DNA from: F1-60-MAGs149 sp032119475 | Lineage (GTDB): Bacteria > Actinomycetota > Thermoleophilia > Gaiellales > F1-60-MAGs149 | Assembly: GCA_032119475.1 (NCBI GenBank) | Contig: JAUMCA010000116.1 | Span: 1 to 6,473 of the forward strand | Reading direction: 5' to 3' | DNA: 6,473 nucleotides | Shown here: positions 1 to 5,227 of the stretch, piece after piece | Layout: each line of letters begins with the position of its first letter | Position numbering within the stretch: the first letter of the stretch is position 1 | Position numbers and translations under genes: made by a program | Notes under the pieces: model-generated | The model's input: the letters and a program-made list of their open reading frames with translations, nothing else | What the model was told of the DNA's origin: nothing | Databases searched by the model: none

Positions 1-492
1 ATCGACGTCGGCAGCGGCGCGGGGTTCCCCGGGATCCCGCTGCTGCTCGCGCGCCCCGACCTCGGCGGTGTGCTGCTGGAGAGCCGGGCGACGCGCTGCG
101 CGCACCTGGAGGGCGCGGTCGCCGCCGCCGGCCTCGCGGGCCGCGAGGACTTCTTCAACGCCCGCGCCGAGGCCTTCGCGGCTGCCGGGGGCCGCGAGGC
201 GCACGGCATCTGCGTGGCGCGTGCGCTCGCGCCCCCGCCGGTGGCGATCGAGCTCTGCGCGCCGCTGATCGCCGTGGGCGGCGTCCTGGTGCTGCACGCC
301 GGGGCGGTCACCGCCGCCGCGCTGGAGCCAGCCGCCGCGGCGCTCGGCTGCGCGGTCGAGCGGATCGTCCCGATGCCCGGGTACGACCAGCGCAACCACG
401 TGCTCCTGCGCCGCACGGGCCCCACGCCGGCGCGGTTCCCGCGGCGGGTCGGCAGCGCGGCGCGCGATCCGCTCGTCCGGTCCGCGGATTAG
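1..492 (+). CDS. rsmG: 16S rRNA (guanine-N7) methyltransferase RsmG, C-terminal part
   Basis: This open frame enters at the left edge, so the N-terminus (about 60 residues judging by the family) is missing; 163 codons remain, ending in TAG. The product would methylate N7 of the guanine at about position 527 of 16S rRNA, using S-adenosylmethionine, in the cytoplasm. The visible part begins with the SAM-binding loop IDVGSGAGFPGIPL (residues 1-14). It continues with LLESRATRCAHLEGAV, matching the family's E-S-(K/R)-x-K-x-x-F-L region, and VARALAPPPVAIELCAPLI (from about residue 71), matching the family's ARA-x-A-P-L-x-x-L-L-E stretch. It ends with RRTGPTPARFPRRVGSAARDPL, the usual RsmG tail. It lies 9 nt upstream of parA, the arrangement common near oriC. 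The family is clear. Loss of function of this enzyme is known to give low-level streptomycin resistance in other bacteria. Confidence 0.93.
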   Translation: MDVGSGAGFPGIPLLLARPDLGGVLLESRATRCAHLEGAVAAAGLAGREDFFNARAEAFAAAGGREAHGICVARALAPPPVAIELCAPLIAVGGVLVLHAGAVTAAALEPAAAALGCAVERIVPMPGYDQRNHVLLRRTGPTPARFPRRVGSAARDPLVRSAD

Positions 493-501
493 CCTCCGCA
501 C

Positions 502-1257
502 ATGTCCCGGATCTACGCACTGGCCAACCAGAAGGGCGGCGTCGGCAAGACGACGACCGCGGTGAACGTCGCCGCGTGCCTCGCCGAGGCCGGTGCGCGC
601 GTCCTCCTCGTCGACTTCGACCCGCAGGCGAACGCCACGACGGGGCTCGGCCACCGCCCGGTCCGCGGGCGCTCCACGTACGAGGTCCTCCACGGGGTCC
701 CGATCGCGGACATCGTGATCCCCTCCGGGGTGCCGAACCTCGATCTGGCGCCCGCGCATCCCGATCTCGCCGCCGCCGCGGTGGAGCTGCCCGACCGCGA
801 GGATCGCGAGCGCCTGCTCGGCGACGCGCTCGCCGAGGTGGACGACCGCTACCCGTTCGTGCTCGTCGACTGCCCGCCCGCGCTCGGGATGCTGACCGTC
901 AACGCCCTGGCCGCCGCGAACCGGCTGATCGTGCCGGTCCAGTGCGAGTACTACGCGCTCGAGGGCCTGGCCCAGCTGCTGGAGACCGTCGAGCTCGTGC
1001 GCGCGCGGATCAACCCGCAGCTGCAGCTGTCCGGCCTCCTGCTGACGATGCACGACGGCCGCACGCGGCTCGCGCAGGACGTCGCGAGCGAGGTGCGCGA
1101 GCACTTCGGCAGCAAGGTCTTCGACAGCGTCATCCCCCGTTCCGTGCGCCTCGCCGAGGCGCCGTCGCACGGGCGCCCCATCTCGCAGTTCGACCCCAAG
1201 TCGGCGGGCGCCGACGCGTACTACCGACTCGCCCTGGAGGTCGTGGAGCGTGGCTAA
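502..1257 (+). CDS. parA: Chromosome partitioning ATPase ParA (Soj)
   Basis: A 251-residue ParA/Soj ATPase, a typical length for the chromosomal form without an N-terminal HTH. Such proteins bind DNA non-specifically as ATP dimers on the nucleoid, and ParB-parS complexes stimulate their ATPase to move the origins apart. Visible motifs are the deviant Walker A KGGVGKTT (residues 11-18, with the signature lysine K11), LLVDFDPQAN (35-44, switch I with D40), the Walker B strand FVLVDCPP (119-126, D123), and the family tail RSVRLAEAPSHG (from about 203). Arg/Lys residues in the C-terminal half could serve DNA binding. The ATG is chosen because MSRIYALANQKGG is the standard ParA beginning and it lies just past the rsmG stop. 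The 9-nt gap has no recognisable Shine-Dalgarno, so translation may follow from rsmG by re-initiation. The end overlaps parB by 8 nt, indicating one operon. Confidence 0.97.
   Translation: MSRIYALANQKGGVGKTTTAVNVAACLAEAGARVLLVDFDPQANATTGLGHRPVRGRSTYEVLHGVPIADIVIPSGVPNLDLAPAHPDLAAAAVELPDREDRERLLGDALAEVDDRYPFVLVDCPPALGMLTVNALAAANRLIVPVQCEYYALEGLAQLLETVELVRARINPQLQLSGLLLTMHDGRTRLAQDVASEVREHFGSKVFDSVIPRSVRLAEAPSHGRPISQFDPKSAGADAYYRLALEVVERG
1236..1240 (+). promoter_or_regulatory. Shine-Dalgarno for parB (GGAGG), inside parA
   Basis: GGAGG lies 9 nt before the GTG at 1250 and within the last codons of parA. It supports the GTG start and the 8-nt parA/parB overlap. It stands out because parA, the ketosynthase gene and the BFN gene show no comparable site. 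Confidence 0.6.
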
Positions 1258-2143
1258 GGCAACCGGACTCGGACGCGGCCTCGCCGCGCTGCTCGACCCC
1301 GCGGGCGACGCCCCGACGCTCGTCACGCTGCCGATCGAGCAGGTGCAGCCGAACCCCCGCCAGCCGCGGCGGGCCTTCGACCAGGAGGCGCTCGACGACC
1401 TCGCGCGCTCGATCGCGCAGGACGGGATCATGCAGCCGATCCTGGTCCGCTCGGCGCCCGACGGGCGCTACGAGATCATCGCCGGCGAGCGCCGCTGGCG
1501 GGCGGCCCACCAAGCCGGTCTCAAGACCGTGCCGGCGATCGTCCGCCGCGCCGACGAGCGGCAGACGCTGATCCTCGCCCTCGTCGAGAACGTCGTCCGC
1601 GAGGACCTCAACGCGGTGGAGACCGCCCGCGGCTACGCCGCCCTGATCGACGAGCTCGACCTCACGCCGACCGAGGTGGCCGAGCGCGTCGGCCGGAGCC
1701 GCCCGGCCATCGCCAACGCGCTGCGCCTGCTCGACCTGCCCGACGAGGTGCTGGACGCGATCGCGTCCGGCTCGCTCAGCGAGGGCCACGGGCGGGCGAT
1801 CCTGCAGGTCGAGGACCACGACGCCCGGCGTCGGCTGGCGCGACAGGCGCAGGAACAGGGACTGTCCGTGCGGGAGGTCGAGGCGCTCGCCCGCGCGGGA
1901 GCGCCCGCGGCGAAGCGCCGCTCGCCGCGGACGGCCCGCGGGGCGGGTGGCCCGGCGTGGCTCGACCACGACCTCGCGGCGGCGGCCACCGACGCCTGCT
2001 ACCGCGCCCTCGGCGCGGTCGGCCGCGTGGTGCCCACCCGGGACGGCGTCCGCCTCGAGATCCGCATCGGCTCCGAGGAACAGCTCGCCGCCCTGGTCGA
2101 CCGGCTCGAGGCGCTCGAGCCGGGTGCCCGCCGCGCCGCGTAG
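1250..2143 (+). CDS. parB: Chromosome partitioning protein ParB (Spo0J), CTP-dependent parS-binding clamp
   Basis: A 297-residue chromosomal ParB. The family binds centromere-like parS sites, loads as a CTP-gated sliding clamp, and stimulates ParA. Domains in order: an N-terminal ParA-interacting segment with LGRGLAALL (residues 7-15); the ParB/Srx CTPase domain with QPNPRQPRR (33-41), GERRWRAAHQAG (79-90, the arginine-rich CTP and spreading motif) and LVENVVREDLN (111-121); and the HTH region TPTEVAERVGRSRPAIANALRLLDLP (from about 139), followed by SLSEGHGRAIL (175-185), the conserved parS-recognition stretch. An Arg/Ala-rich linker (about 205-228) joins a C-terminal dimerisation domain (about 232-297). 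The GTG start is favoured because MAKATGLGRGLAALL is the usual beginning and a GGAGG stands 9 nt upstream. It overlaps the parA stop by 8 nt, so co-translation is likely. No parS-like 16-mer was found in the window. Confidence 0.97.
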   Translation: MAKATGLGRGLAALLDPAGDAPTLVTLPIEQVQPNPRQPRRAFDQEALDDLARSIAQDGIMQPILVRSAPDGRYEIIAGERRWRAAHQAGLKTVPAIVRRADERQTLILALVENVVREDLNAVETARGYAALIDELDLTPTEVAERVGRSRPAIANALRLLDLPDEVLDAIASGSLSEGHGRAILQVEDHDARRRLARQAQEQGLSVREVEALARAGAPAAKRRSPRTARGAGGPAWLDHDLAAAATDACYRALGAVGRVVPTRDGVRLEIRIGSEEQLAALVDRLEALEPGARRAA

Positions 2144-2163
2144 TTCGTGGCAATCGTCACGAA
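2144..2163 (+). terminator. Hairpin immediately after the parB stop codon
   Basis: The 20 nt directly after the parB TAG fold as TTCGTGGC / GTCACGAA around an AATC loop: 8 pairs, one of them G-T (G-U in RNA), with 6 perfect outer pairs. There is no U-tract; GTGAGGAGG follows. It could end or stabilise the par transcript. A protein-binding dyad is the other reading. The structure is direct observation; the function is inferred. Confidence 0.4.
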
Positions 2164-2222
2164 GTGAGGAGGCGCCACGCACCCGCGGCGACCGCGATCC
2201 AGGCCGTGCGGTGCGGGCGCGG

Positions 2223-2258
2223 TTGACCATCGCGACACCCGCTGGCCTTCGGTACAGT
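2223..2258 (+). promoter_or_regulatory. Possible promoter for tRNA-Ile
   Basis: TACAGT at 2253-2258 resembles a -10 box and would start transcription a few bases before the tRNA at 2268. TTGACC at 2223-2228 looks like a good -35, but it is 24 nt from the hexamer, well beyond the usual 16-19, so the two may not work together. The rest of the 2144-2267 spacer shows only the parB hairpin and GC-rich sequence with no supported gene. Confidence 0.3.
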
Positions 2259-2267
2259 CCGGCCGGC

Positions 2268-2341
<74 letters not shown>

Positions 2342-2344
2342 TTC

Positions 2345-2366
2345 CGCCGCGGCCCTCGTGGCGGCG
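2345..2366 (+). terminator. GC-only stem-loop after tRNA-Ile, possible terminator
   Basis: CGCCGC (2345-2350) and GCGGCG (2361-2366) form a 6-bp perfect stem with a 10-nt loop, starting 3 nt after the tRNA. No T-run follows. In a sequence this GC-rich such stems arise by chance, so the call rests mainly on the position. Confidence 0.25.
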
Positions 2367-2379
2367 CCGGTCGATGCTC

Positions 2380-2385
2380 CAGACT
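2380..2385 (+). promoter_or_regulatory. Weak -10-like hexamer before the ketosynthase gene
   Basis: CAGACT ends 8 nt before the ATG at 2394, the same geometry as TAGACT before the BFN gene. An overlapping alternative is GATGCT at 2373-2378. No -35 is visible and the leader has no Shine-Dalgarno, so a leaderless or near-leaderless start is possible. The first base departs from the TANNNT pattern. Confidence 0.25.
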
Positions 2386-2393
2386 CCCCGTAG

Positions 2394-3629
2394 ATGACCG
2401 CCGCCCCGCCCACCGTCGCGATCACCGGCATCGGCATCGTCGGGCCGACGGGCATCGGGGCCGAGGCGCTGTGGACGTCGCTGATGGAGCACCGCTCCGG
2501 GGTGATCCGCCTCGAGGGCGAGGAGTACGAGGGCCTGCCCGCGCGCCACGCCGCGCCGATCGCCGACTTCGACCTCTCCCCGTACATCGAGAAGCGCGCC
2601 GCGCGGCGGATGGGCCGCTTCGCGCAGTTCGCCCTGGTCGCGGCGAAGCTCGCGGTCGCGGACGCGGGCCTCGGCGACATCTCCGGGCCGCGGACCGCGA
2701 TCACGATCCACACGGGCGCCGGCGGCATCCCCGAGGGCGACGCCGAGATCCTCAAGCGCCAGCATGACCCGAGCCGCATGGGGCCGCTGTACGTTCCGCT
2801 CGTCTCGGGGAACATGGCCGCGGCGAACGCGGCGATCCAGTTCGGCGTGACCGGCCCGGTCACCGCGGGCGTCGGCGCCTGCGCCGCCGGGACGATAGCG
2901 GTCGCCGAGGGATTCCACACGCTGCAGCGCGGTGACGCGGACATCGTCCTGGCGGGTGCCAGCGACGCCGCGCTGACGCCGTACCTGATGTCCAGTCTGG
3001 CGAACGCCGGCGCCCTCTCGACGGCCGAGGGCGAGCCGGCGACCCTGTCCCGCCCGTTCGACCGCGACCGCACCGGCTTCATCCCGGCCGAGGGCGCGGC
3101 GATGCTCGTGCTCGAGCCGACCGACGCCGCCCGCGCGCGGGGCGCGCACATCTACGCGGAGATCGCCGCGGTCGCCATCTCCTGCGACGCCTACCACGTC
3201 ACCGCGCCCGATCCGGACGGCGCCGGTGCGGAGCTCGCGCTGCGCGGAGCGCTCGGGCGCTCGGGGATGGGAGCGGGGGAGATCGGCGCGGTGATCGCCC
3301 ACGGGACGGGTACGCAGCTGAACGACGCCAGCGAGGCCGCCGCGGTCGCGCGCGTCCTCGGCGCCGGAGACGCCTCGCCGCTCGTCACGGCGCCGAAGGC
3401 GGTGCTCGGGCACGGACTCGGCGCGGCGGGCGCGTTCAGCGTCGCGATCGGCGCCCTGGTCGCCGACCGCGCCATGGTCCCGCCGGTGATGAACCTCGAT
3501 CACCCGGATCCGGCGTGCGACATCCGCCTGGTCCGCGGCGCGCCGGCGACGCTCCAGGCGCCCGGGGTGATGATCGACGCCTTCGGGTTCGGCGGCCAGA
3601 ACGCCGTCATCGCGCTGCGGCGCGTCTGA
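2394..3629 (+). CDS. Stand-alone beta-ketoacyl-ACP synthase (FabF/KAS II-type)
   Basis: A 411-residue thiolase-fold condensing enzyme. The family joins an acyl group held on its cysteine to malonyl-ACP with loss of CO2, in fatty-acid or type II polyketide synthesis. The N-terminal half holds VAITGIGIVGPTGIG (8-22) and GACAAG around the nucleophile C163; the C-terminal half holds AHGTGTQLND with H303, APKAVLGHGLGAAG with K335 and H340, and the glycine-rich end FGFGGQN (397-403). C163, H303, K335 and H340 fall at the numbers used for E. coli FabF, so catalysis should be intact. The substrate cannot be told. HGTGTQLND differs from the HGTSTPxGD typical of housekeeping FabF and leans toward type II polyketide synthases. 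No ACP, reductase, dehydratase or acyltransferase gene is beside it. The ATG gives the normal family start; no Shine-Dalgarno precedes it. Confidence 0.92.
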   Translation: MTAAPPTVAITGIGIVGPTGIGAEALWTSLMEHRSGVIRLEGEEYEGLPARHAAPIADFDLSPYIEKRAARRMGRFAQFALVAAKLAVADAGLGDISGPRTAITIHTGAGGIPEGDAEILKRQHDPSRMGPLYVPLVSGNMAAANAAIQFGVTGPVTAGVGACAAGTIAVAEGFHTLQRGDADIVLAGASDAALTPYLMSSLANAGALSTAEGEPATLSRPFDRDRTGFIPAEGAAMLVLEPTDAARARGAHIYAEIAAVAISCDAYHVTAPDPDGAGAELALRGALGRSGMGAGEIGAVIAHGTGTQLNDASEAAAVARVLGAGDASPLVTAPKAVLGHGLGAAGAFSVAIGALVADRAMVPPVMNLDHPDPACDIRLVRGAPATLQAPGVMIDAFGFGGQNAVIALRRV

Positions 3630-3642
3630 TCGCGGCGACGCG
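3621..3642 (+). terminator. Stem-loop spanning the ketosynthase stop codon
   Basis: CGCGTC (3621-3626) pairs with GACGCG (3637-3642) around a 10-nt loop that begins with the TGA stop (3627-3629). No T-run follows, and the next promoter candidate begins 8 nt later. It may separate the two genes' transcripts, but a 6-bp GC stem is weak evidence here. Confidence 0.25.
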
Positions 3643-3649
3643 GCTCGCC

Positions 3650-3655
3650 TAGACT
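3650..3655 (+). promoter_or_regulatory. -10 box TAGACT, probable leaderless promoter of the BFN gene
   Basis: TAGACT fits the TANNNT pattern and ends exactly 7 nt before the ATG at 3663, the usual distance from a -10 box to a transcription start. The mRNA would then begin at or next to its start codon, which fits the lack of any Shine-Dalgarno in the 33-nt gap after the ketosynthase gene. At the -35 distance only TGATCG-like sequence is seen. Confidence 0.5.
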
Positions 3656-3662
3656 GCGGACC

Positions 3663-4163
3663 ATGCAGGAGATGGTCGTCTACGGCGTGTCGTTCGACAT
3701 GGTCGGCAAGCAGCCGATCGTGCTGCTGAAGACGGCGATGGGCAGCCGCTTCCTGCCGATCTGGATCGGCCACCCGGAGGCGGCCGCGATCCTCGCGCGC
3801 CTGCAGGACTCCGAGACGCCGCGGCCGATGACCCACGACCTGTTCGCGACCGCGCTGCGGGAGATGGACGCCGAGGTCGTGAAGATCGCCGTCGTCGAGA
3901 TGAAGGACAGCACCTTCTACGCCCGCATCACCCTGCGCACCGGCGGCAGCGAGGTCGAGCTGGACGCGCGGCCGAGCGATGCCATCGCGCTCGCGCTGCG
4001 CGCGAAGGCGCCGATCTACGCGGCCGACGACGTGATCGAGGAGAGCTCGATCCAGATGGAGGACGAGGCGGAGCCGACGAGCGCGGATCCCGAGCAGCTC
4101 GTCGAGGACTTCCAGGCGTTCCTCGAGGACGTGCGCCCCGAGGACTTCAAGGGCGACGCCTGA
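3663..4163 (+). CDS. Bifunctional nuclease (BFN/DUF151) domain protein
   Basis: A 166-residue protein with one BFN domain over about residues 3-122, followed by a strongly acidic tail (about 125-166, rich in Glu and Asp). Motifs are FLPIWIGHPEA (30-40), RPMTHDL (54-60), STFYARITL (83-91) and DARPSDAIALALRAKAPIY (101-119). The family was named from plant proteins reported to have both RNase and DNase activity; the role of the bacterial members is not settled, so nuclease activity here is inferred from family only. Length and domain are normal for the stand-alone actinobacterial form. The tail may mediate contacts, but that is a guess. The ATG follows a -10 hexamer by 7 nt. The stop abuts the stop of the convergent chorismate mutase gene with no spacer. 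Confidence 0.9.
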   Translation: MQEMVVYGVSFDMVGKQPIVLLKTAMGSRFLPIWIGHPEAAAILARLQDSETPRPMTHDLFATALREMDAEVVKIAVVEMKDSTFYARITLRTGGSEVELDARPSDAIALALRAKAPIYAADDVIEESSIQMEDEAEPTSADPEQLVEDFQAFLEDVRPEDFKGDA

Positions 4164-4174
4164 TCAGGCGCCGC
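4153..4174. terminator. Palindrome centred on two convergent stop codons, possible bidirectional terminator
   Basis: CGCCTGATCAGGCG (4157-4170) is a perfect 14-bp palindrome. Three more pairs beyond one mismatch (A4156/C4171) extend it to 4153-4174. Its centre, TGATCA, consists of the TGA of the BFN gene (4161-4163) and the complement of the TGA of the chorismate mutase gene (4164-4166). In RNA from either strand it gives a GC stem of 4 pairs, a mismatch and 3 pairs, with a 6-nt loop. There is no U-tract. Termination for both genes is inferred. Confidence 0.45.
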
Positions 4175-4454
4175 GGAGCCGCGCGACCTCGCGCAGCGTC
4201 GCGTCGATGATCGAACGCCACAGGACGGCGACCTCGTCGTTCGACAGCGGACCCTTGTTGCAGCGCTGGAGGTACTGGGTGAGCCAGTCCTCGCGCGCCG
4301 GGTCCACCGCGTCGTAGCCCTTCTCGGCCTTGTAGTCGTGCAGCTTCTGGACGGTCGCGATGCGCTTGTTGAGCGCCTCGAGGATCGCGACGTCGGTGTC
4401 CGTGATCTGGCTGCGGAACTGCTCGACGATCGGGTCGCTGGACTGGTCGCTCAC
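4164..4454 (-). CDS. AroQ-type chorismate mutase, short monofunctional form
   Basis: A 96-residue all-helical protein matching the AroQ fold, which converts chorismate to prephenate for phenylalanine and tyrosine synthesis in the cytoplasm. Compared with the E. coli P-protein mutase domain (residue offset +3 in the N-terminal half), the active-site residues are in place: R14 (Ec R11), R31 (R28), K42 (K39), D51 (D48), R54 (R51) and E55 (E52). Near the C-terminus T86 aligns with S84, but the Q88 position falls on V90, with E89 beside it, so the last catalytic residue is unclear. The GTG start is supported by GGAGG 6 nt upstream; an ATG at 4485 is in another frame. It follows the CPBP gene by 44 nt but has its own -10-like box, so it may be transcribed separately. 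Other AroQ-fold activities are possible. Confidence 0.82.
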   Translation of the reverse strand: MSDQSSDPIVEQFRSQITDTDVAILEALNKRIATVQKLHDYKAEKGYDAVDPAREDWLTQYLQRCNKGPLSNDEVAVLWRSIIDATLREVARLRGA

Positions 4455-4460
4455 GTGGCT

Positions 4461-4465
4461 CCTCC
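4461..4465 (-). promoter_or_regulatory. Shine-Dalgarno for the chorismate mutase gene
   Basis: On the minus strand GGAGG stands 6 nt before the GTG at 4454. It is one of the clearest ribosome-binding sites in the window and decides the start codon in favour of GTG. Confidence 0.75.
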
Positions 4466-4480
4466 GGGCTGGACGCGCGG

Positions 4481-4486
4481 AGCATA
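4481..4486 (-). promoter_or_regulatory. -10-like box TATGCT upstream of chorismate mutase
   Basis: Read on the minus strand, TATGCT fits TANNNT and would give a leader of about 20 nt containing the GGAGG. It lies in the 44-nt gap after the CPBP stop. The -35 position, inside the CPBP end, shows no TTGACA-like sequence. Confidence 0.4.
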
Positions 4487-4498
4487 CGAGAACGCCGG

Positions 4499-5227
4499 TC
4501 AGCCTGCCGCCACCAGCGCCGCCGTGAAGGCCGCGGCGTTGTTCAGCGCGTGCAGTGCGATACCCGGGAGCACGGAGCGGGTGCGCCAGCGCAGGAGCCC
4601 GAGGATGATGCCGAGCGCGAACAGCGTGGGGAAGGCGTCGGGCTGGAAGTGCGCGAGGCCGAAGACGCCGGCGGACGCGATGATGGCGGCCGCGACGCCG
4701 ACGCGCTCGTCGACGCGTCCGTAGACCAGGCCGCGGAAGTACAGCTCCTCCGTGACGCTGGCGCCCACGACGACGGTGATCGCGCTCACGCCGATGGCGA
4801 CAGCCGCGCTGGCGGTGCCCGGGAAGGGTCCGGGGTCGAGGTCCTGGCTGGCCGCCCCGTGGAAGATCGGCTCGAGCGCCGCGGCCACGGCGAATCCGGC
4901 CAGGAGGCCGGCCGCGGTCAGGCCGATCGCGGGCAGCAGCGGCGTCCGGCGGATCGCCAGCACCTCGCGCACCGGTCCGAACCGCCGTGCGGCGACGAGG
5001 ACGGCCACGGCGAACAGCGCGTACGCGGCGAGGAGCACGAGCGCCTGGGGGAGATGGTGGAAGTCCGTGTCGCCCGGCATGTCGGCGACCGCCGCGACGA
5101 GGGCGACGGTGAGTCCGACCCCGGCGAACTGCACGACGAGCGGCATCGCGACCCACGCCCAGGCGCGCGCCCCGGTGGGCGGCGGTCGCCGGTCCGCGGG
5201 CTCCGCCGGTGGCTCGACGACGCTCAT
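4499..5227 (-). CDS. CPBP-family intramembrane glutamic endopeptidase (Rce1-like)
   Basis: A 242-residue membrane protein of the CPBP (CAAX protease and bacteriocin-processing) family. About seven hydrophobic segments are visible, near residues 25-48, 59-80, 97-117, 140-158, 176-192, 200-213 and 219-240, after a proline-rich cytoplasmic tail. The family motifs are present: TEELYFRG with E160, E161 and R165; FGLAHF with H193; and LHALNN with H226 and N230. The catalytic set is therefore intact. Members cleave peptides within the membrane; the substrate here is unknown, and self-immunity, processing or envelope roles all occur in the family. The ATG at 5227 overlaps the stop of the upstream binding-protein gene as ATGA, indicating translational coupling. 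A weak GGTGAG lies a few bases upstream of the start. No bacteriocin or CAAX substrate gene is recognisable in the window. Confidence 0.9.
   Translation of the reverse strand: MSVVEPPAEPADRRPPPTGARAWAWVAMPLVVQFAGVGLTVALVAAVADMPGDTDFHHLPQALVLLAAYALFAVAVLVAARRFGPVREVLAIRRTPLLPAIGLTAAGLLAGFAVAAALEPIFHGAASQDLDPGPFPGTASAAVAIGVSAITVVVGASVTEELYFRGLVYGRVDERVGVAAAIIASAGVFGLAHFQPDAFPTLFALGIILGLLRWRTRSVLPGIALHALNNAAAFTAALVAAG

Noticed and set aside
576..1571. A 331-codon plus-strand frame across parA and parB
   Set aside because: Out of frame with both recognised genes, extremely Arg/Pro-rich, and with no family pattern.
1130..2230. A 366-codon open frame opposite parB
   Set aside because: Low-complexity Arg/Gly/Asp-rich translation, antisense to a gene with clear ParB motifs.
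2144..2267. parS site near parAB
   Set aside because: No match to the GTTTCACGTGAAAC-type palindrome was seen here or elsewhere in the window. CACGTG cores at about 397-402 and 4452-4457 lack the flanking arms, and TTCGTG...CACGAA has an 8-nt gap unlike parS.
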